Shown one piece after another: positions 43,653 through 52,135 of a stretch of DNA of 64,000 nucleotides (position 1 is the stretch's first letter; every line of letters begins with the position of its first letter). The stretch is from Paenibacillus oryzae (GTDB lineage: Bacteria > Bacillota > Bacilli > Paenibacillales > Paenibacillaceae), in contig NZ_LYPA01000050.1 in assembly GCF_001675045.1 (NCBI RefSeq), forward strand, positions 62,001 through 126,000. The letters are read 5' to 3'. Made by a program: the position numbers and the translations under genes. The notes under the pieces were generated by a model. It had not been told where the DNA came from. It did no database searches and saw nothing but the letters and a program-made list of their open reading frames with translations.

Positions 43653-44398
43653 GAGCCATGGCCCCCGGAGGCTTGCTCGCCGTGACCCGACGCTTCTGCG
43701 CCGTGAGCTTCACCGGCAGCCTGCTCGTCATGTCCGGACGCTTCTTCGCCGTGAGCTTCACCGGCAGCCTGCTCGCCGTGGCCAGACGCTTCTGCGCCGT
43801 GAGCTTCACCGGCAGGCTGCTCGCCGTGGCCAGACGCTTCTGCGCCGTGAGCTTCACCGGCAGCCTGCTCGCCGTGGCCAGACGCTTCTGCGCCGTGGCC
43901 GCCGTCGGAGGAATGACCGTGACCATCCATTTGCATCATGTCGTGGTTGACCTCCCACGTATGGTTAGCCAACTGGTCGGCTGTCATCATCACGCCTGCT
44001 CCCTTATCCTTGATAAAAGCCAACGCGTCGGCTTCTTTTTCAAAGGAAACAACGCCGTAAGCCATTGGGGTCTGGTAGGAGGCATCGTACGCATAATACG
44101 CTTTTTCATAACGCAGCCATTGCTGGCTGTTGTAATCGCGGACAAACGCCGCGCCAATCGTTTCCGTTCCATTTTCCGTCTTCCATGTATTCAGACAGCC
44201 AATATCGTCAAATTTGAGCGATTGTCCGTCCTTCGTTACAATCTGGGTTGCAAACTGATCGTCCTTAACCGCCATTTTGCAAATAGCGCATACATCGGTT
44301 TCTTCATTGATCGCCTGCGCTTTATACTTTTCTCCTCCACACGCCGCCAGCAGCAGCATAACCGCCATAATGACCAACAATCCTGCATTCCTTTTCAT
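43649..44398 (-). CDS. nosL: NosL-like copper lipoprotein with long His-rich repeat tail
   Basis: About 249 residues. ATG 44398 is chosen: GAGGAGA lies 8 nt upstream and it overlaps the nosD stop as ATGA. Signal peptide to lipobox LLAAC (Cys20). The NosL domain has the Cu(I) motif VCAICKM (Cys37, Cys40, Met42). From about residue 158 the protein becomes a His/Ala/Glu/Gly repeat, unit AHGAEASGHGEQAAGE, close to five copies, ending GGHGS. NosL normally stops before such a tail, and histidine repeats bind copper or zinc, so an extra copper reservoir is likely. It sits between nosD and nosY. Confidence 0.88.
   Translation of the reverse strand: MKRNAGLLVIMAVMLLLAACGGEKYKAQAINEETDVCAICKMAVKDDQFATQIVTKDGQSLKFDDIGCLNTWKTENGTETIGAAFVRDYNSQQWLRYEKAYYAYDASYQTPMAYGVVSFEKEADALAFIKDKGAGVMMTADQLANHTWEVNHDMMQMDGHGHSSDGGHGAEASGHGEQAAGEAHGAEASGHGEQPAGEAHGAEASGHGEQAAGEAHGEEASGHDEQAAGEAHGAEASGHGEQASGGHGS
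43667..43898. repeat. 48-bp tandem repeat array inside nosL-like gene
   Basis: About 4.8 copies of a 48-bp unit; the anchor CGCTTCT recurs at 43691, 43739, 43787, 43835 and 43883, exactly 48 bp apart. The period keeps frame and encodes 16 residues per copy. High identity between copies suggests recent expansion and length variation between strains. Confidence 0.95.
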
Positions 44399-45810
44399 TG
44401 AACAACTCTCCTCATTCCAAAAAATAGTAGGCTTGCACAACCCAGCAGAGCTAGTCCCAGTAAAGCAGACGCAGCATCCCCCTCAGAACGTTCAGCGGAC
44501 TGAAGGCTTTCCGGCGAAGGGGCCATCAACGGAGCCGAATCGCGAGCCCAGCCACTGGAATCCCCCCCATAAAGCCCTTCCAGAAACACCATGCCGGGCG
44601 ATTGAAAAAACAATTGAAAGGGCGGCCGCTTCTGCGTCAAGCCTTGAAAAAATGGATTGATAGCATACGAAATATCGCTGCTTCCATCGCCATCGGCATC
44701 AATGCCCTGAAAACCATCCCAGTAATTCCCACTAATACTGTTGCTTCTGCTGCCTCGCGCTTGCGCGTCCGCAACATTGCCGACAAATCCATTTCCCGTT
44801 ATTTCGTTATCGTCGGACTCCAGGAGCTGGAGGCCGATAAAGTTATAGCTGACGCTGTTGCCCGCTACTTTGTTCAGCGTCGATTGCTCGATATAAAGCC
44901 CCACGCGATTGCCATCCACTCTATTGTCCTTTACTGACGTTTCATGGGCGTCATACAGCAAAATGCCTTGAGAATTCACATTTTCGCTTTGCTTGGTAAA
45001 CGTATTCCCAACAACGGAAACCTGACGCGCGGTCATCACCATTGCTCCGGTTACGTTCCGATCGCCTTCATTGTTTTCGATCACCGTTCCTTTGGTATAC
45101 ATGCAATGGACGCCATACCGCGATAGCCTGAGCACATTGCCTGATACCAAGGCATCGTCGCTGTTTTCCATATAAATGCCATCATGTACATCCGTAATCT
45201 CATTGCCCGTTAACGTCCAGCGATGTGCATTATACAGATCAATGCCATTTCCCTTATTGGCCTGACGTACACCTTTTGGCGCCCACTGAATGACCGTATC
45301 CTTTATTGTTCCGTCATGGGCATCCCTGATTGCTATTCCATCCGCACCCGTCAAAATATGAAGCCCCGCCAAAATAACCCGCTGTCCCGAAACTAGCACA
45401 GTCGCATTTTCCTTCACGCTAATATCCTGTATGGACAAGCCTTCAACCTCAACGCCGTCTCCCTGTATGGAGAGCGCAGGCCGCGAGCTGTTGTTGCGCA
45501 GGATAACCCCGCCCGGCTTGTCCGCGCGCAAAACAATGCGTTTATCGATCACAACAGGCCCTTCATATACGCCTTCCTTTAAAATAAGGCTATCTCCAGG
45601 TTTTGCCGCATCCAGCAGCGCCTGCAGCTCTTTATGCTCCTGATGCTTCTGATGATTCTGCAGGACCTGTGGCTCTTGCTTCGCTATGTCTTTCCCGGGC
45701 CCGGAAGCTGAAGTCGTTACGCCAGCATCAACCGCAAGAAGCGAAACGGCAACTACGGCCAAAAAGCATACTCCTCTAACGATCAACCGCTTGACTTTGA
45801 CCGGGTTCAT
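44395..45810 (-). CDS. nosD: NosD-like copper-maturation protein (right-handed beta-helix)
   Basis: 471 residues. N-terminal signal/anchor helix (about 10-28), then an extended right-handed parallel beta-helix of CASH type with repeated NxI/VxxN strands (GNEITDVHDGIYMENSDDALVSGN split over about residues 205-230). NYWDGFQGIDADGDG near residue 370 is the typical NosD end motif. A C-terminal helix (ALLGLALLGCASLLFF) anchors it. NosD works with NosF and NosY to assemble the copper-sulfur centre of nitrous oxide reductase. No nosZ lies in this window. Its ATG overlaps the upstream lipoprotein stop by 4 bp. Confidence 0.9.
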   Translation of the reverse strand: MNPVKVKRLIVRGVCFLAVVAVSLLAVDAGVTTSASGPGKDIAKQEPQVLQNHQKHQEHKELQALLDAAKPGDSLILKEGVYEGPVVIDKRIVLRADKPGGVILRNNSSRPALSIQGDGVEVEGLSIQDISVKENATVLVSGQRVILAGLHILTGADGIAIRDAHDGTIKDTVIQWAPKGVRQANKGNGIDLYNAHRWTLTGNEITDVHDGIYMENSDDALVSGNVLRLSRYGVHCMYTKGTVIENNEGDRNVTGAMVMTARQVSVVGNTFTKQSENVNSQGILLYDAHETSVKDNRVDGNRVGLYIEQSTLNKVAGNSVSYNFIGLQLLESDDNEITGNGFVGNVADAQARGSRSNSISGNYWDGFQGIDADGDGSSDISYAINPFFQGLTQKRPPFQLFFQSPGMVFLEGLYGGDSSGWARDSAPLMAPSPESLQSAERSEGDAASALLGLALLGCASLLFFGMRRVVQ

Positions 45811-46178
45811 TTAACCTCCACCCATTTCTTCTTCGTGATATGAATATCATCGACATAGAGATGGACGTACACCGTCAAAATCCCCTTTTCCGGAAACGTG
45901 AAGGTACCGCCAAATACGCCTTCGCCTTCATATGCGGCATCCACAAGCTCCAGCTCTTCGCCAATTCGGATGTCAAAATTTACGGTGGCTGTCTCCGAAA
46001 CATCCATGCCTTCAAATTCTACATGCAGCTTCGTCGGACTGCCCGCCGTTACCGTTTCGGGAGTTGTCGTAAGCTTGGCGTCCACGGCATCCAGATCAAT
46101 CGGCTGTTCCCCCGAGCATGCCGTCAAAAGGATGGATAACGCTATCAAAATAGAAAAAGCGCCTATTTTCAGCTTCAT
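45807..46178 (-). CDS. YtkA/FixH-like small lipoprotein of the copper operon
   Basis: 123 residues. Signal peptide to lipobox LLTAC, then an Ig-like beta-sandwich (VTAGSPTKLHVEFEGMD, GGTFTFPEKGILTVYVHLY) of the YtkA type, found with copper and cytochrome oxidase assembly genes. Two His residues near the end (VHLYVDDIHITKKKW) may bind metal. It is the first gene of the tightly overlapping nos-like operon; the promoter is probably in the 235-bp gap upstream. Confidence 0.75.
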   Translation of the reverse strand: MKLKIGAFSILIALSILLTACSGEQPIDLDAVDAKLTTTPETVTAGSPTKLHVEFEGMDVSETATVNFDIRIGEELELVDAAYEGEGVFGGTFTFPEKGILTVYVHLYVDDIHITKKKWVEVK

Positions 46179-46220
46179 TGCTTCATTTCCCCCCTTTTCA
46201 TCAACTTTTTATCAGGTTAC

Positions 46221-46272
46221 ATTTTAGCAATAGGAGGCCACGCGTCCTATAACTCTTAAGGGCTATTAAGGG
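46221..46272 (-). promoter_or_regulatory. Probable activator-dependent promoter of the nos-like operon
   Basis: On the minus strand an extended -10, TGCTAAAAT (46229-46221), lacks a good -35 (TAGGAC). Immediately upstream lie two 10-bp direct repeats, CCCTTAATAG and CCCTTAAGAG (46272-46253). This is the layout of a promoter needing an activator bound next to -35. The rest of the gap 46179-46413 shows nothing more. Confidence 0.5.
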
Positions 46273-46413
46273 TCATAACATCGACAGCTTTGTGTCGGTA
46301 TTCCTCCGCCTGTTTGTTTTTCCATTGCCATTGTTCACGGATTTTGCTCACAGACTGCCTGAATTACCGGTTATAATCATATTTTTCACAGGTACAGGCC
46401 CCGTTAACCCTGT

Positions 46414-46881
46414 CTATGGAATGTTCTCTTCTTTTTCGTAGGAATAGGTCCCGTCCGCTGAATCCGTCACGTCAACCTTTAAGAGCCATAAGCCGCTATC
46501 GTTGATAAAACGCCCTGCAGATTCATAGGTGTATTTGTCAAAGCCTTCAAAACCATAAGGGTCCGGCCCGCCCTTCACATATTGAAGCGGCACCTCGCTT
46601 GTTTCGCCATCCCGTCGAAGGGAAACCGCCGCCGAACCCGGTTCGCCCAAACCGGCTGGCAGCCATACATCCAGGCGCAAAGCTTGTTTGCCGCCCTTTT
46701 CTTGCCGTATTCGCAACGACATATGAGCATCCTTGCCCATAACATGCCAATAAACGGGCTCCTTCAGCACAGCGCCTCCTGAAGCAAATCGCGTGAGGGC
46801 CGGGCCTGTCAGGAGCAGCACAATCAGAACACATGCCGCAGTCAACATAATGATGGCAAAGCTTTTCCGCGATTTTGTCAT
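46414..46881 (-). CDS. Membrane-anchored extracytoplasmic protein of unknown function
   Basis: 155 residues with one N-terminal helix (about 8-28) and an extracytoplasmic beta-rich domain. I do not recognise it with certainty. The C-terminal segment YTYESAGRFINDSGLWLLKVDV resembles the strands of YtkA/FixH or CopD-like domains, which occur with copper genes. It lies on the same strand ahead of the nos-like operon, but 235 bp and a probable promoter separate them. Association with copper handling is an inference from position. Confidence 0.6.
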   Translation of the reverse strand: MTKSRKSFAIIMLTAACVLIVLLLTGPALTRFASGGAVLKEPVYWHVMGKDAHMSLRIRQEKGGKQALRLDVWLPAGLGEPGSAAVSLRRDGETSEVPLQYVKGGPDPYGFEGFDKYTYESAGRFINDSGLWLLKVDVTDSADGTYSYEKEENIP

Positions 46882-47033
46882 CGCTATCCCCTTCCCGCCC
46901 TTTCTTCTGTTTTCTCCCCTTATTTTTCCCTATTTGTTCCTGTTTAGCTATAGCTCCTTAGGGCCATGGCCCACCCGTTCCATTGAGAAACAACTATTAC
47001 ATCAATCAACTGTCACAAAAAACAGACAAAAAA

Positions 47034-47062
47034 GGCACAAACACCGGTTAGTGTTTGCGCCC
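47034..47062. terminator. Terminator after the methyltransferase gene
   Basis: GGCACAAACAC, loop CGGTTA, GTGTTTGCGCC: stem with one mismatch. T-runs follow on both strands (CCTTTTATT and CCTTTTTTTG). It closes the redox cassette on the minus strand. Confidence 0.85.
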
Positions 47063-47131
47063 TTTTATTCGAAATAGACAGGATATGCTTATGTACTCGC
47101 CAGATGAAATGTTGTACAAAGGAGCAGATCA

Positions 47132-47650
47132 TTAAAGGTAACGTCTTACTCTTTTCATATAGTGTGTATATTGACTTCCGAACTTACTCCTGCACCATCG
47201 TTCCTCGGAAAGAATAATCCAGTGCGCTGTTAGTTGGAAAATGAACACGGCAATAAATAGGATTATGGAATGCATTAACAATGCGCAGCCAACAAAATAG
47301 ATAAAATATCCGATGTACATCGGGTTGCGAGAAAAGCTGTAAATGCCGCTTTCATTTAACCCGCTCTGGTTAGGCTTTGCGAATGCAAGCGTTGAACAAA
47401 CCAGAACAACCATGCCTAAAACGCAAAAAAACAAGCCCGCTATAAATAGCGGCGAGCTTGTTTGTACCTTTAAAAAAAGCGGATACAACATAATAAAAAC
47501 ATTCGATAGCTGATAAACATAATAAGCCGCTTTTTCTCCGCCTTCTAACGGAGCAAACATAGCGGCGCGACTCAAAGCAGATTTGCCTTGCATCCCCAAT
47601 AGGCCAAACCTAATCAGGAGGAGCGGTAAAACTAAAAGAAACGCATTCAC
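47132..47650 (-). CDS. ICMT/PEMT-like membrane methyltransferase
   Basis: 172 residues with about five predicted helices. The conserved C-terminal signature of the isoprenylcysteine carboxyl methyltransferase / phospholipid methyltransferase family is visible: GIYSFSRNPMYIGYF, then LSEERWCRSKFGSQYTHY and VRRYL, forming the SAM-binding pocket. The substrate is unknown in Bacillota; a lipid or quinone-like acceptor is possible. GTG 47650 overlaps the Rrf2 stop (TAGTG) with GGGAGGGG upstream, so the two are translationally coupled. Confidence 0.85.
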   Translation of the reverse strand: MNAFLLVLPLLLIRFGLLGMQGKSALSRAAMFAPLEGGEKAAYYVYQLSNVFIMLYPLFLKVQTSSPLFIAGLFFCVLGMVVLVCSTLAFAKPNQSGLNESGIYSFSRNPMYIGYFIYFVGCALLMHSIILFIAVFIFQLTAHWIILSEERWCRSKFGSQYTHYMKRVRRYL

Positions 47651-48072
47651 TACGCTTCCCCTCCCGCTCCCGCAGTGAAGGCATTCATCCGCTCCGCAAA
47701 AGCCGCCATTTTCTGATTGCGCAAAAAGTCCTCCATTTGCCGCTCGGCAGACGACATGACCTGGTCGATCAGACAGTCGGGACCATGATCAAGCCCACAA
47801 TCGAACAGGGACGAGGTTCCTTCGATGGCATGGATGATGTCCAGAAACGATATAGTTTCCCAATTACGTTTCAAGCGGTAGCCCCCGCCCGCTCCAGATG
47901 CGGATTCAATCATATTGGCTTTGACGAGCTTCGTTAATATTTTGGACAAATACGTCGGGGATACGTCTTGCCGTTCGGCTAGCTGGTGAACGCTCATCGG
48001 CTGCTTAGGCGTTGCAGCTGCAAGAAACAACATCGTATGAAGGGCGTAATTTGTAGCTTTGGAATATTTCAT
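47650..48072 (-). CDS. Rrf2-family transcriptional regulator
   Basis: About 140 residues. ATG 48072 is chosen for GGAGG a few bases upstream; the frame to 48135 is unsupported. Winged helix with YALHTMLFLAA, the recognition region DVSPTYLSKILTKLVKANMI and the wing GAGGGYRLKR typical of Rrf2. The cluster-binding region has only two cysteines (FDCGLDHGPDCL), so it may be a thiol-based sensor rather than an Fe-S protein, like HypR-type members. It follows a thioredoxin-reductase-like gene by 79 bp, a common pairing for disulfide stress control. Confidence 0.88.
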   Translation of the reverse strand: MKYSKATNYALHTMLFLAAATPKQPMSVHQLAERQDVSPTYLSKILTKLVKANMIESASGAGGGYRLKRNWETISFLDIIHAIEGTSSLFDCGLDHGPDCLIDQVMSSAERQMEDFLRNQKMAAFAERMNAFTAGAGGEA

Positions 48073-48151
48073 AGGGAGTCCTCCGTCCGGCTTCCGTTTC
48101 CCCCTATCATAACTGGTTATTGGATAAAAATACAACGGGATAACCCTTATC

Positions 48152-49060
48152 TTATTCCATTTCCTCCTCTATCAGCTCCTTAACTACACTCATCGCCGCC
48201 CTGGCGCCATCCGCAGCTGCAAATATGAGCTGGGACGGCATCACATAAGCTGCATCGCCGGCCGCAAACAATCCCGGAACGCCGCTGTTGCCCCATGAGT
48301 CCGCAGCAATTCCGCCAAGCTCGTTGCGCTCATAGTGGAGCGTTGCTTGAAAATCGGCGCGGGGCTGCAGAACCGGAGCCACAAACCCTCCAGAACGCGG
48401 AAGGATGGCGCCATCAGCAAAAGCAATAGCCTCAAGCTTGCCCTCCTGATGGACAAACGAAGTCACCGGCTGCTCCATAACCATTATGTTCTTTTTGCGA
48501 AGCCGCTCTTTTTCCTCTTCACTCAGACTATTGCTGCCATTTGTGCAAACGACCAGATCCTTGCTCCAATGGCTGATCATTTTGACCATGTGATAAGCGC
48601 CCGGCTGCTCCGAAAAAACGGCCAGCGGCTGACCCCTCAATTCAAAGCCATCGCAAAACGGGCAATTAAACAGGCTTTTTCCATAACAGTCCCGCAATCC
48701 CTCGACATCGGGCAATATTTCCTTCAGCCCTGTTGCCACCAGCACTTTTCGTGCCAGCACCCTGCTGCCGTCTTCACCAGAAAGAACGAAGCCGTTTTCA
48801 GCGCGGGTAATTTCCTTTGCTTCCCATTCATAACGGGTGACCGTTGGATAGCTCAGCACCTCCTCATAAGCAATACGGCGGAATTCGGCGGGTTTGATGC
48901 CATCGCGGGTCAAATAGCTATGTGATGCATGCGTGACCGCATTTCTTGGCCGATTATCGTCAATCAATGCAACGCTTATTCTTGCCCGTCCAAGCACCAG
49001 TGCCGCTTGCAGGCCAGCCGGCCCTCCTCCAACAATTGCGCAATCAACTTTTATCATCAT
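48152..49060 (-). CDS. Thioredoxin-reductase-like FAD-dependent oxidoreductase
   Basis: 302 residues of the class II pyridine nucleotide-disulfide oxidoreductase family. FAD motif IVGGGPAGLQAAL at the N-terminus, redox pair CPFCDG (Cys133 and Cys136) and the late FAD motif GLFAAGDA. The NADPH-binding glycine motif is weak (AVFSEQPGAYHM), so the electron donor or partner may be atypical, as in bacillithiol- or ferredoxin-linked relatives. AAGG lies 5 nt before ATG 49060. First gene of a cassette with Rrf2 and a methyltransferase, probably responding to disulfide or hypochlorite stress. Confidence 0.88.
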   Translation of the reverse strand: MMIKVDCAIVGGGPAGLQAALVLGRARISVALIDDNRPRNAVTHASHSYLTRDGIKPAEFRRIAYEEVLSYPTVTRYEWEAKEITRAENGFVLSGEDGSRVLARKVLVATGLKEILPDVEGLRDCYGKSLFNCPFCDGFELRGQPLAVFSEQPGAYHMVKMISHWSKDLVVCTNGSNSLSEEEKERLRKKNIMVMEQPVTSFVHQEGKLEAIAFADGAILPRSGGFVAPVLQPRADFQATLHYERNELGGIAADSWGNSGVPGLFAAGDAAYVMPSQLIFAAADGARAAMSVVKELIEEEME

Positions 49061-49083
49061 TTTCGCCTTCTCTCCATTAAATG

Positions 49084-49101
49084 TATTAAAGACTTTTAAT
49101 A
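49084..49101. promoter_or_regulatory. Candidate operator of the redox cassette
   Basis: Perfect dyad TATTAAA GACT TTTAATA about 24 bp upstream of the flavoprotein start. Likely place for the Rrf2 regulator encoded in the same cassette; inference from position and symmetry. Confidence 0.5.
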
Positions 49102-49124
49102 TCCTTAATTAGTTCAAAACAGAG

Positions 49125-49207
49125 ATCAGTGCTTGACTTGGGCAGAGATGAAACGCTACGGGACAGAGGGTTCTTCCGCTAGGCTCTGTTTTCTGTCATG
49201 CACTGAT
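49125..49207. repeat. 83-bp element with 13-bp terminal inverted repeats
   Basis: Ends ATCAGTGCTTGAC and GTCATGCACTGAT are inverted copies with one mismatch. A nested stem ACAGAG / CTCTGT (49163-49189) is followed by TTTTCTG. No coding potential. It may be a structured RNA, or a small MITE-like insertion. The remaining gap 49061-49486 holds the dyad before it and a terminator after it. Confidence 0.5.
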
Positions 49208-49427
49208 TATTAGGTTGAGCTAATTATTTATTCGAAAAACTAAATAAAAGACTTAGTGTGTCTATAATATCTCCATTAGGACGGCATGTCAACCTGTTTG
49301 GCGATCAGTTCACACACCGCACGGTTCAATACATCATCAAACCCACTCATCAGCCACCTTCCTTTTTGGCCACTTTCATTGTTCCCATTATCCATCAAAC
49401 CCCGGATTGCCCCATTTGCATCATGCC

Positions 49428-49474
49428 AAAAAGCTCGGGTTTGTTCCCCGCAGGAGAAACTGCCCGAGCTTTTT
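49428..49474. terminator. Terminator after the GH95 gene
   Basis: AAAAAGCTCGGG ... CCCGAGCTTTTT, a strong A/T-flanked stem usable in both directions, 13 bp after the GH95 stop on the minus strand. Confidence 0.85.
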
Positions 49475-49486
49475 ATACCGTTGTAT

Positions 49487-51859
49487 CTAAAAAATAAAAT
49501 TGCAGCGTTGACCAGCCAGCAGCTTTACTTTCAGACGATTGTCCGAAACGCGGCTCCACTGAATGTCCTCGTCTTTGCACGAAATGCGTATTGGCTCATT
49601 CGGAACAGCAAGCTCGCACTCCTGGTCAAAGCTCGACAGGAGGGAAAGGCCGGCCAGTTGTCCATTTTCCCATTGCAGATCCACTACATAGCCGCCTCTG
49701 GCGCGCAGGCCGTTCACATAACCGGTCGGCCACTTCTCAGGCAAGGCAGGTAGAAGCTCCAGATAACCTTGATGCGATTGCAGCAGCATCTCCGCTATAC
49801 CTGCTGTTGCGGCAAAATTGCCGTCAATTTGGAAAGGAGGATGCGCATCGAACAAATTGGCATATACGCCGCCTTGACCACGGTTTCCTTTGCCGTCATT
49901 GCTCACCAAGGTCAGCAGATTGGACAACAGGTTTTCCGCGCGATTGCCGTCTCCGAAGCGCGCCCACAGGCTGATTTTCCAGCCCAGGCTCCAGCCCGTG
50001 CCATCATCGCCGCGGCGTTCCAGCGACACCTGCGCAGCCTTGAACAGCTCGCTGTCGGTTTTCTCCGTGATCAGCTTGCCCGGGTAAATGCCAACCAGAT
50101 GAGATACATGGCGATGATGAACATCCTCGTCGTCAAAATCCTTGTACCACTCCTGAAGCTGTCCATGCTTGCCGATCTGGAACGGCAGGAGACGGCGTCT
50201 GGCTTCAGCCAGCTCTGCCGCAAGCTCCTCATCTACGCCCAAAATTCCGGCTGCTTCCGCGCAATTATCGAACAGCTCCGCAATCAGCATCAGATCCATC
50301 GTTGCCGCAGCGCTGATGGCATAACATTTATCGCCTATTCTGAACTTATGCTCCGGAGACGTGGAAGGCCCGGTAATCAGGAAGCCTTTATCATCCTCGT
50401 ACAGCCAGTCCAGACAAAATAACGCCGCTTCCTTCATAACAGGGTAAGCCCGCTCTCCAAGGAACGCTGCATCCCTGCCAAACAAATAATGCTCCCATAA
50501 ATGCTGGGTCAGCCATACCCCTCCCAGCGGCCAATAAGCCCAGATGGGGTCGCCGTCGCCATAATCGCCGACCGGAGCGGATTGCGCCCATATGTCGGAG
50601 TTATGATGGGCTACCCAGCCCCGTGCGCCATAATTGACCCGCGCGGTTTCTTTACCGTTGACAGCCAGCCGCTCGATATACGACAGCAGCGGCTCATGCA
50701 GCTCGGCCATATTGCAGCTCTCCGCCGGCCAATAGTTCATTTGCGCGTTAATATTCAGCGTATAATTGCTGCTCCACGGCGCGCGGGTTTCTTCGTTCCA
50801 TATCCCCTGCAGGTTGGCGGGCATCGTTCCTTTGCGGGAGCTGGATATCATAAGGTAGCGGCCAAAGTTGAACAATAAAGCGGATAAGCCGGGATCGCTG
50901 CTTCCATACGTTGCAATGCGCTCGTCCGTTGCCATACCTTCAGGCGCCAGGCTGTCTCCAAGATGAATGGAAACCCGGTTATATAACTCCTGGTAATCGT
51001 TAATATGGCTGCTCTTCACTTCATGGAACGGCTTTGCTGCAACAGCGGCGATAATGGAGCTAGTAACAGCCTCCGGCAGCCTTTCCTTGCTGCTAGCGCC
51101 TTTCTCTGAATCGAAGGAGGTAGCCGCGCTAAAATACAATACAGCAGAGGTAGCGCCATAAACATGCAGCCCGTCGTGGTTGACCTTCCACTCTCCCCCG
51201 TCAAGCACCGCTTTTAAACGCCCGTGGAAAGCAAGCGCCTCGCTCTGTTCAGCGTCGCCATACAGGATAGGATTTTCCGAATAGTAATAGCTTGGCCACA
51301 CCTGCTCCGGCGCAACGCCGTGAATCGTAAACGCGTCCCCCTCCGCGCTTGTCGCATGGCGAAGCAGGCTAGACAGCTTCGCCCGGAAGCTCAGCAGGCC
51401 AGGCTTGGAGGATTCCAGCCGAATGACAATGACCCCGTCAGGATGGGACGCAAACACCTCTCTTTTGTAATCATTGCCGCCCACCGTATAAGAAACCGCT
51501 GCAATGCCGTTATCCAAATCCAATGAACGCTTATAGTTGTGAAATTTGTTCCCATGCTCCATCGTCAGCAGCAGGTCGGCAAAGGGCAAATACGATTGCG
51601 TATAAGGTCCCATGATTTCCTTGCCCAGCGCATCTGCTGTGGCATAGTCCTCCCGGCTGATACTTTCTCTGATTTTTGGCAAAACTGCTTTTGCACTGTC
51701 ATTATTCCAGTCCTTCGGAGCTCCAGACCATAATGTGTCTTCATTAAGCTGAATGCGTTCAGACTCTACCCCGCCAAATACCATAGCGCCAAGGTTGCCG
51801 TTGCCGACCGGAAGCGCTTCCGTCCAATAAACGGCTGGCTTATAATAAATCATACTCAT
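49487..51859 (-). CDS. GH95 family glycoside hydrolase (alpha-L-fucosidase/galactosidase-like)
   Basis: About 790 residues without signal peptide. ATG 51859 has GGGAGGA 9 nt upstream; frames further upstream are unsupported. The N-terminal signature [20 protein letters not shown] and [12 protein letters not shown] are diagnostic of GH95. The central (alpha/alpha)6 domain has [23 protein letters not shown] and the late [15 protein letters not shown]. Known GH95 enzymes are inverting 1,2-alpha-L-fucosidases and some alpha-L-galactosidases of plant hemicellulose. A cytoplasmic place suggests action on imported oligosaccharides such as xyloglucan fragments. It stands alone with a terminator behind it. 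Confidence 0.9.
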   Translation of the reverse strand: MSMIYYKPAVYWTEALPVGNGNLGAMVFGGVESERIQLNEDTLWSGAPKDWNNDSAKAVLPKIRESISREDYATADALGKEIMGPYTQSYLPFADLLLTMEHGNKFHNYKRSLDLDNGIAAVSYTVGGNDYKREVFASHPDGVIVIRLESSKPGLLSFRAKLSSLLRHATSAEGDAFTIHGVAPEQVWPSYYYSENPILYGDAEQSEALAFHGRLKAVLDGGEWKVNHDGLHVYGATSAVLYFSAATSFDSEKGASSKERLPEAVTSSIIAAVAAKPFHEVKSSHINDYQELYNRVSIHLGDSLAPEGMATDERIATYGSSDPGLSALLFNFGRYLMISSSRKGTMPANLQGIWNEETRAPWSSNYTLNINAQMNYWPAESCNMAELHEPLLSYIERLAVNGKETARVNYGARGWVAHHNSDIWAQSAPVGDYGDGDPIWAYWPLGGVWLTQHLWEHYLFGRDAAFLGERAYPVMKEAALFCLDWLYEDDKGFLITGPSTSPEHKFRIGDKCYAISAAATMDLMLIAELFDNCAEAAGILGVDEELAAELAEARRRLLPFQIGKHGQLQEWYKDFDDEDVHHRHVSHLVGIYPGKLITEKTDSELFKAAQVSLERRGDDGTGWSLGWKISLWARFGDGNRAENLLSNLLTLVSNDGKGNRGQGGVYANLFDAHPPFQIDGNFAATAGIAEMLLQSHQGYLELLPALPEKWPTGYVNGLRARGGYVVDLQWENGQLAGLSLLSSFDQECELAVPNEPIRISCKDEDIQWSRVSDNRLKVKLLAGQRCNFIF

Positions 51860-52041
51860 TGCAATAGATCCTCCCAAGTCAATCAAATTCATCAATACCA
51901 TTTATCCCATTGGGCCGGAAACAGCCTGACCGGTGCCCGGGAATCGGGCTACTCTAATAGTTTATACCAATAAAATCAGGAAATATATTGCGCATTTTGA
52001 TCTATTTCGGACTTTTTTTAAGATAACCTGCAAATGAAGGA

Positions 52042-52071
52042 TTGACATGAATCATCCAATGTCATTATAAT
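52042..52071 (+). promoter_or_regulatory. czcD promoter
   Basis: TTGACA (52042-52047), 18-bp spacer, TATAAT (52066-52071): full consensus hexamers about 65 bp before the ATG. Such a strong promoter implies repressor control. Confidence 0.85.
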
Positions 52072-52080
52072 AAAAATAAC

Positions 52081-52100
52081 ATATGATCAACTATTCATAT
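52081..52100. promoter_or_regulatory. Probable ArsR/CzrA-type metal operator before czcD
   Basis: ATATGA TCAACTAT TCATAT: perfect 6-bp arms with 8 bp between, 10 bp after the -10 box, covering the likely transcription start. The shape (ATATGA...TCATAT, AT-rich) fits zinc-sensing ArsR-family operators. No ArsR metal sensor gene adjoins it, so the repressor is elsewhere. The remaining gap 51860-52135 shows nothing else. Confidence 0.65.
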
Positions 52101-52135
52101 ATTAATAAAAAAAGACCCTTAAGGAGCGGATCTCA

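Noticed and set aside
43667-43898. Possible CRISPR array
   Set aside because: The 48-bp units are contiguous with no unique spacers and are in frame within nosL.
43595-44401. Plus-strand frame of 268 codons across nosL-like gene
   Set aside because: It is antisense to the NosL gene; the repeat period of 48 keeps it open. No ribosome site and a composition unlike real proteins.
48335-48925. Plus-strand frame of 196 codons
   Set aside because: Antisense shadow of the thioredoxin-reductase-like gene, which has clear motifs.
49258-49753. Small plus-strand genes before GH95
   Set aside because: The frames cross the terminator and the GH95 C-terminus and lack ribosome sites.
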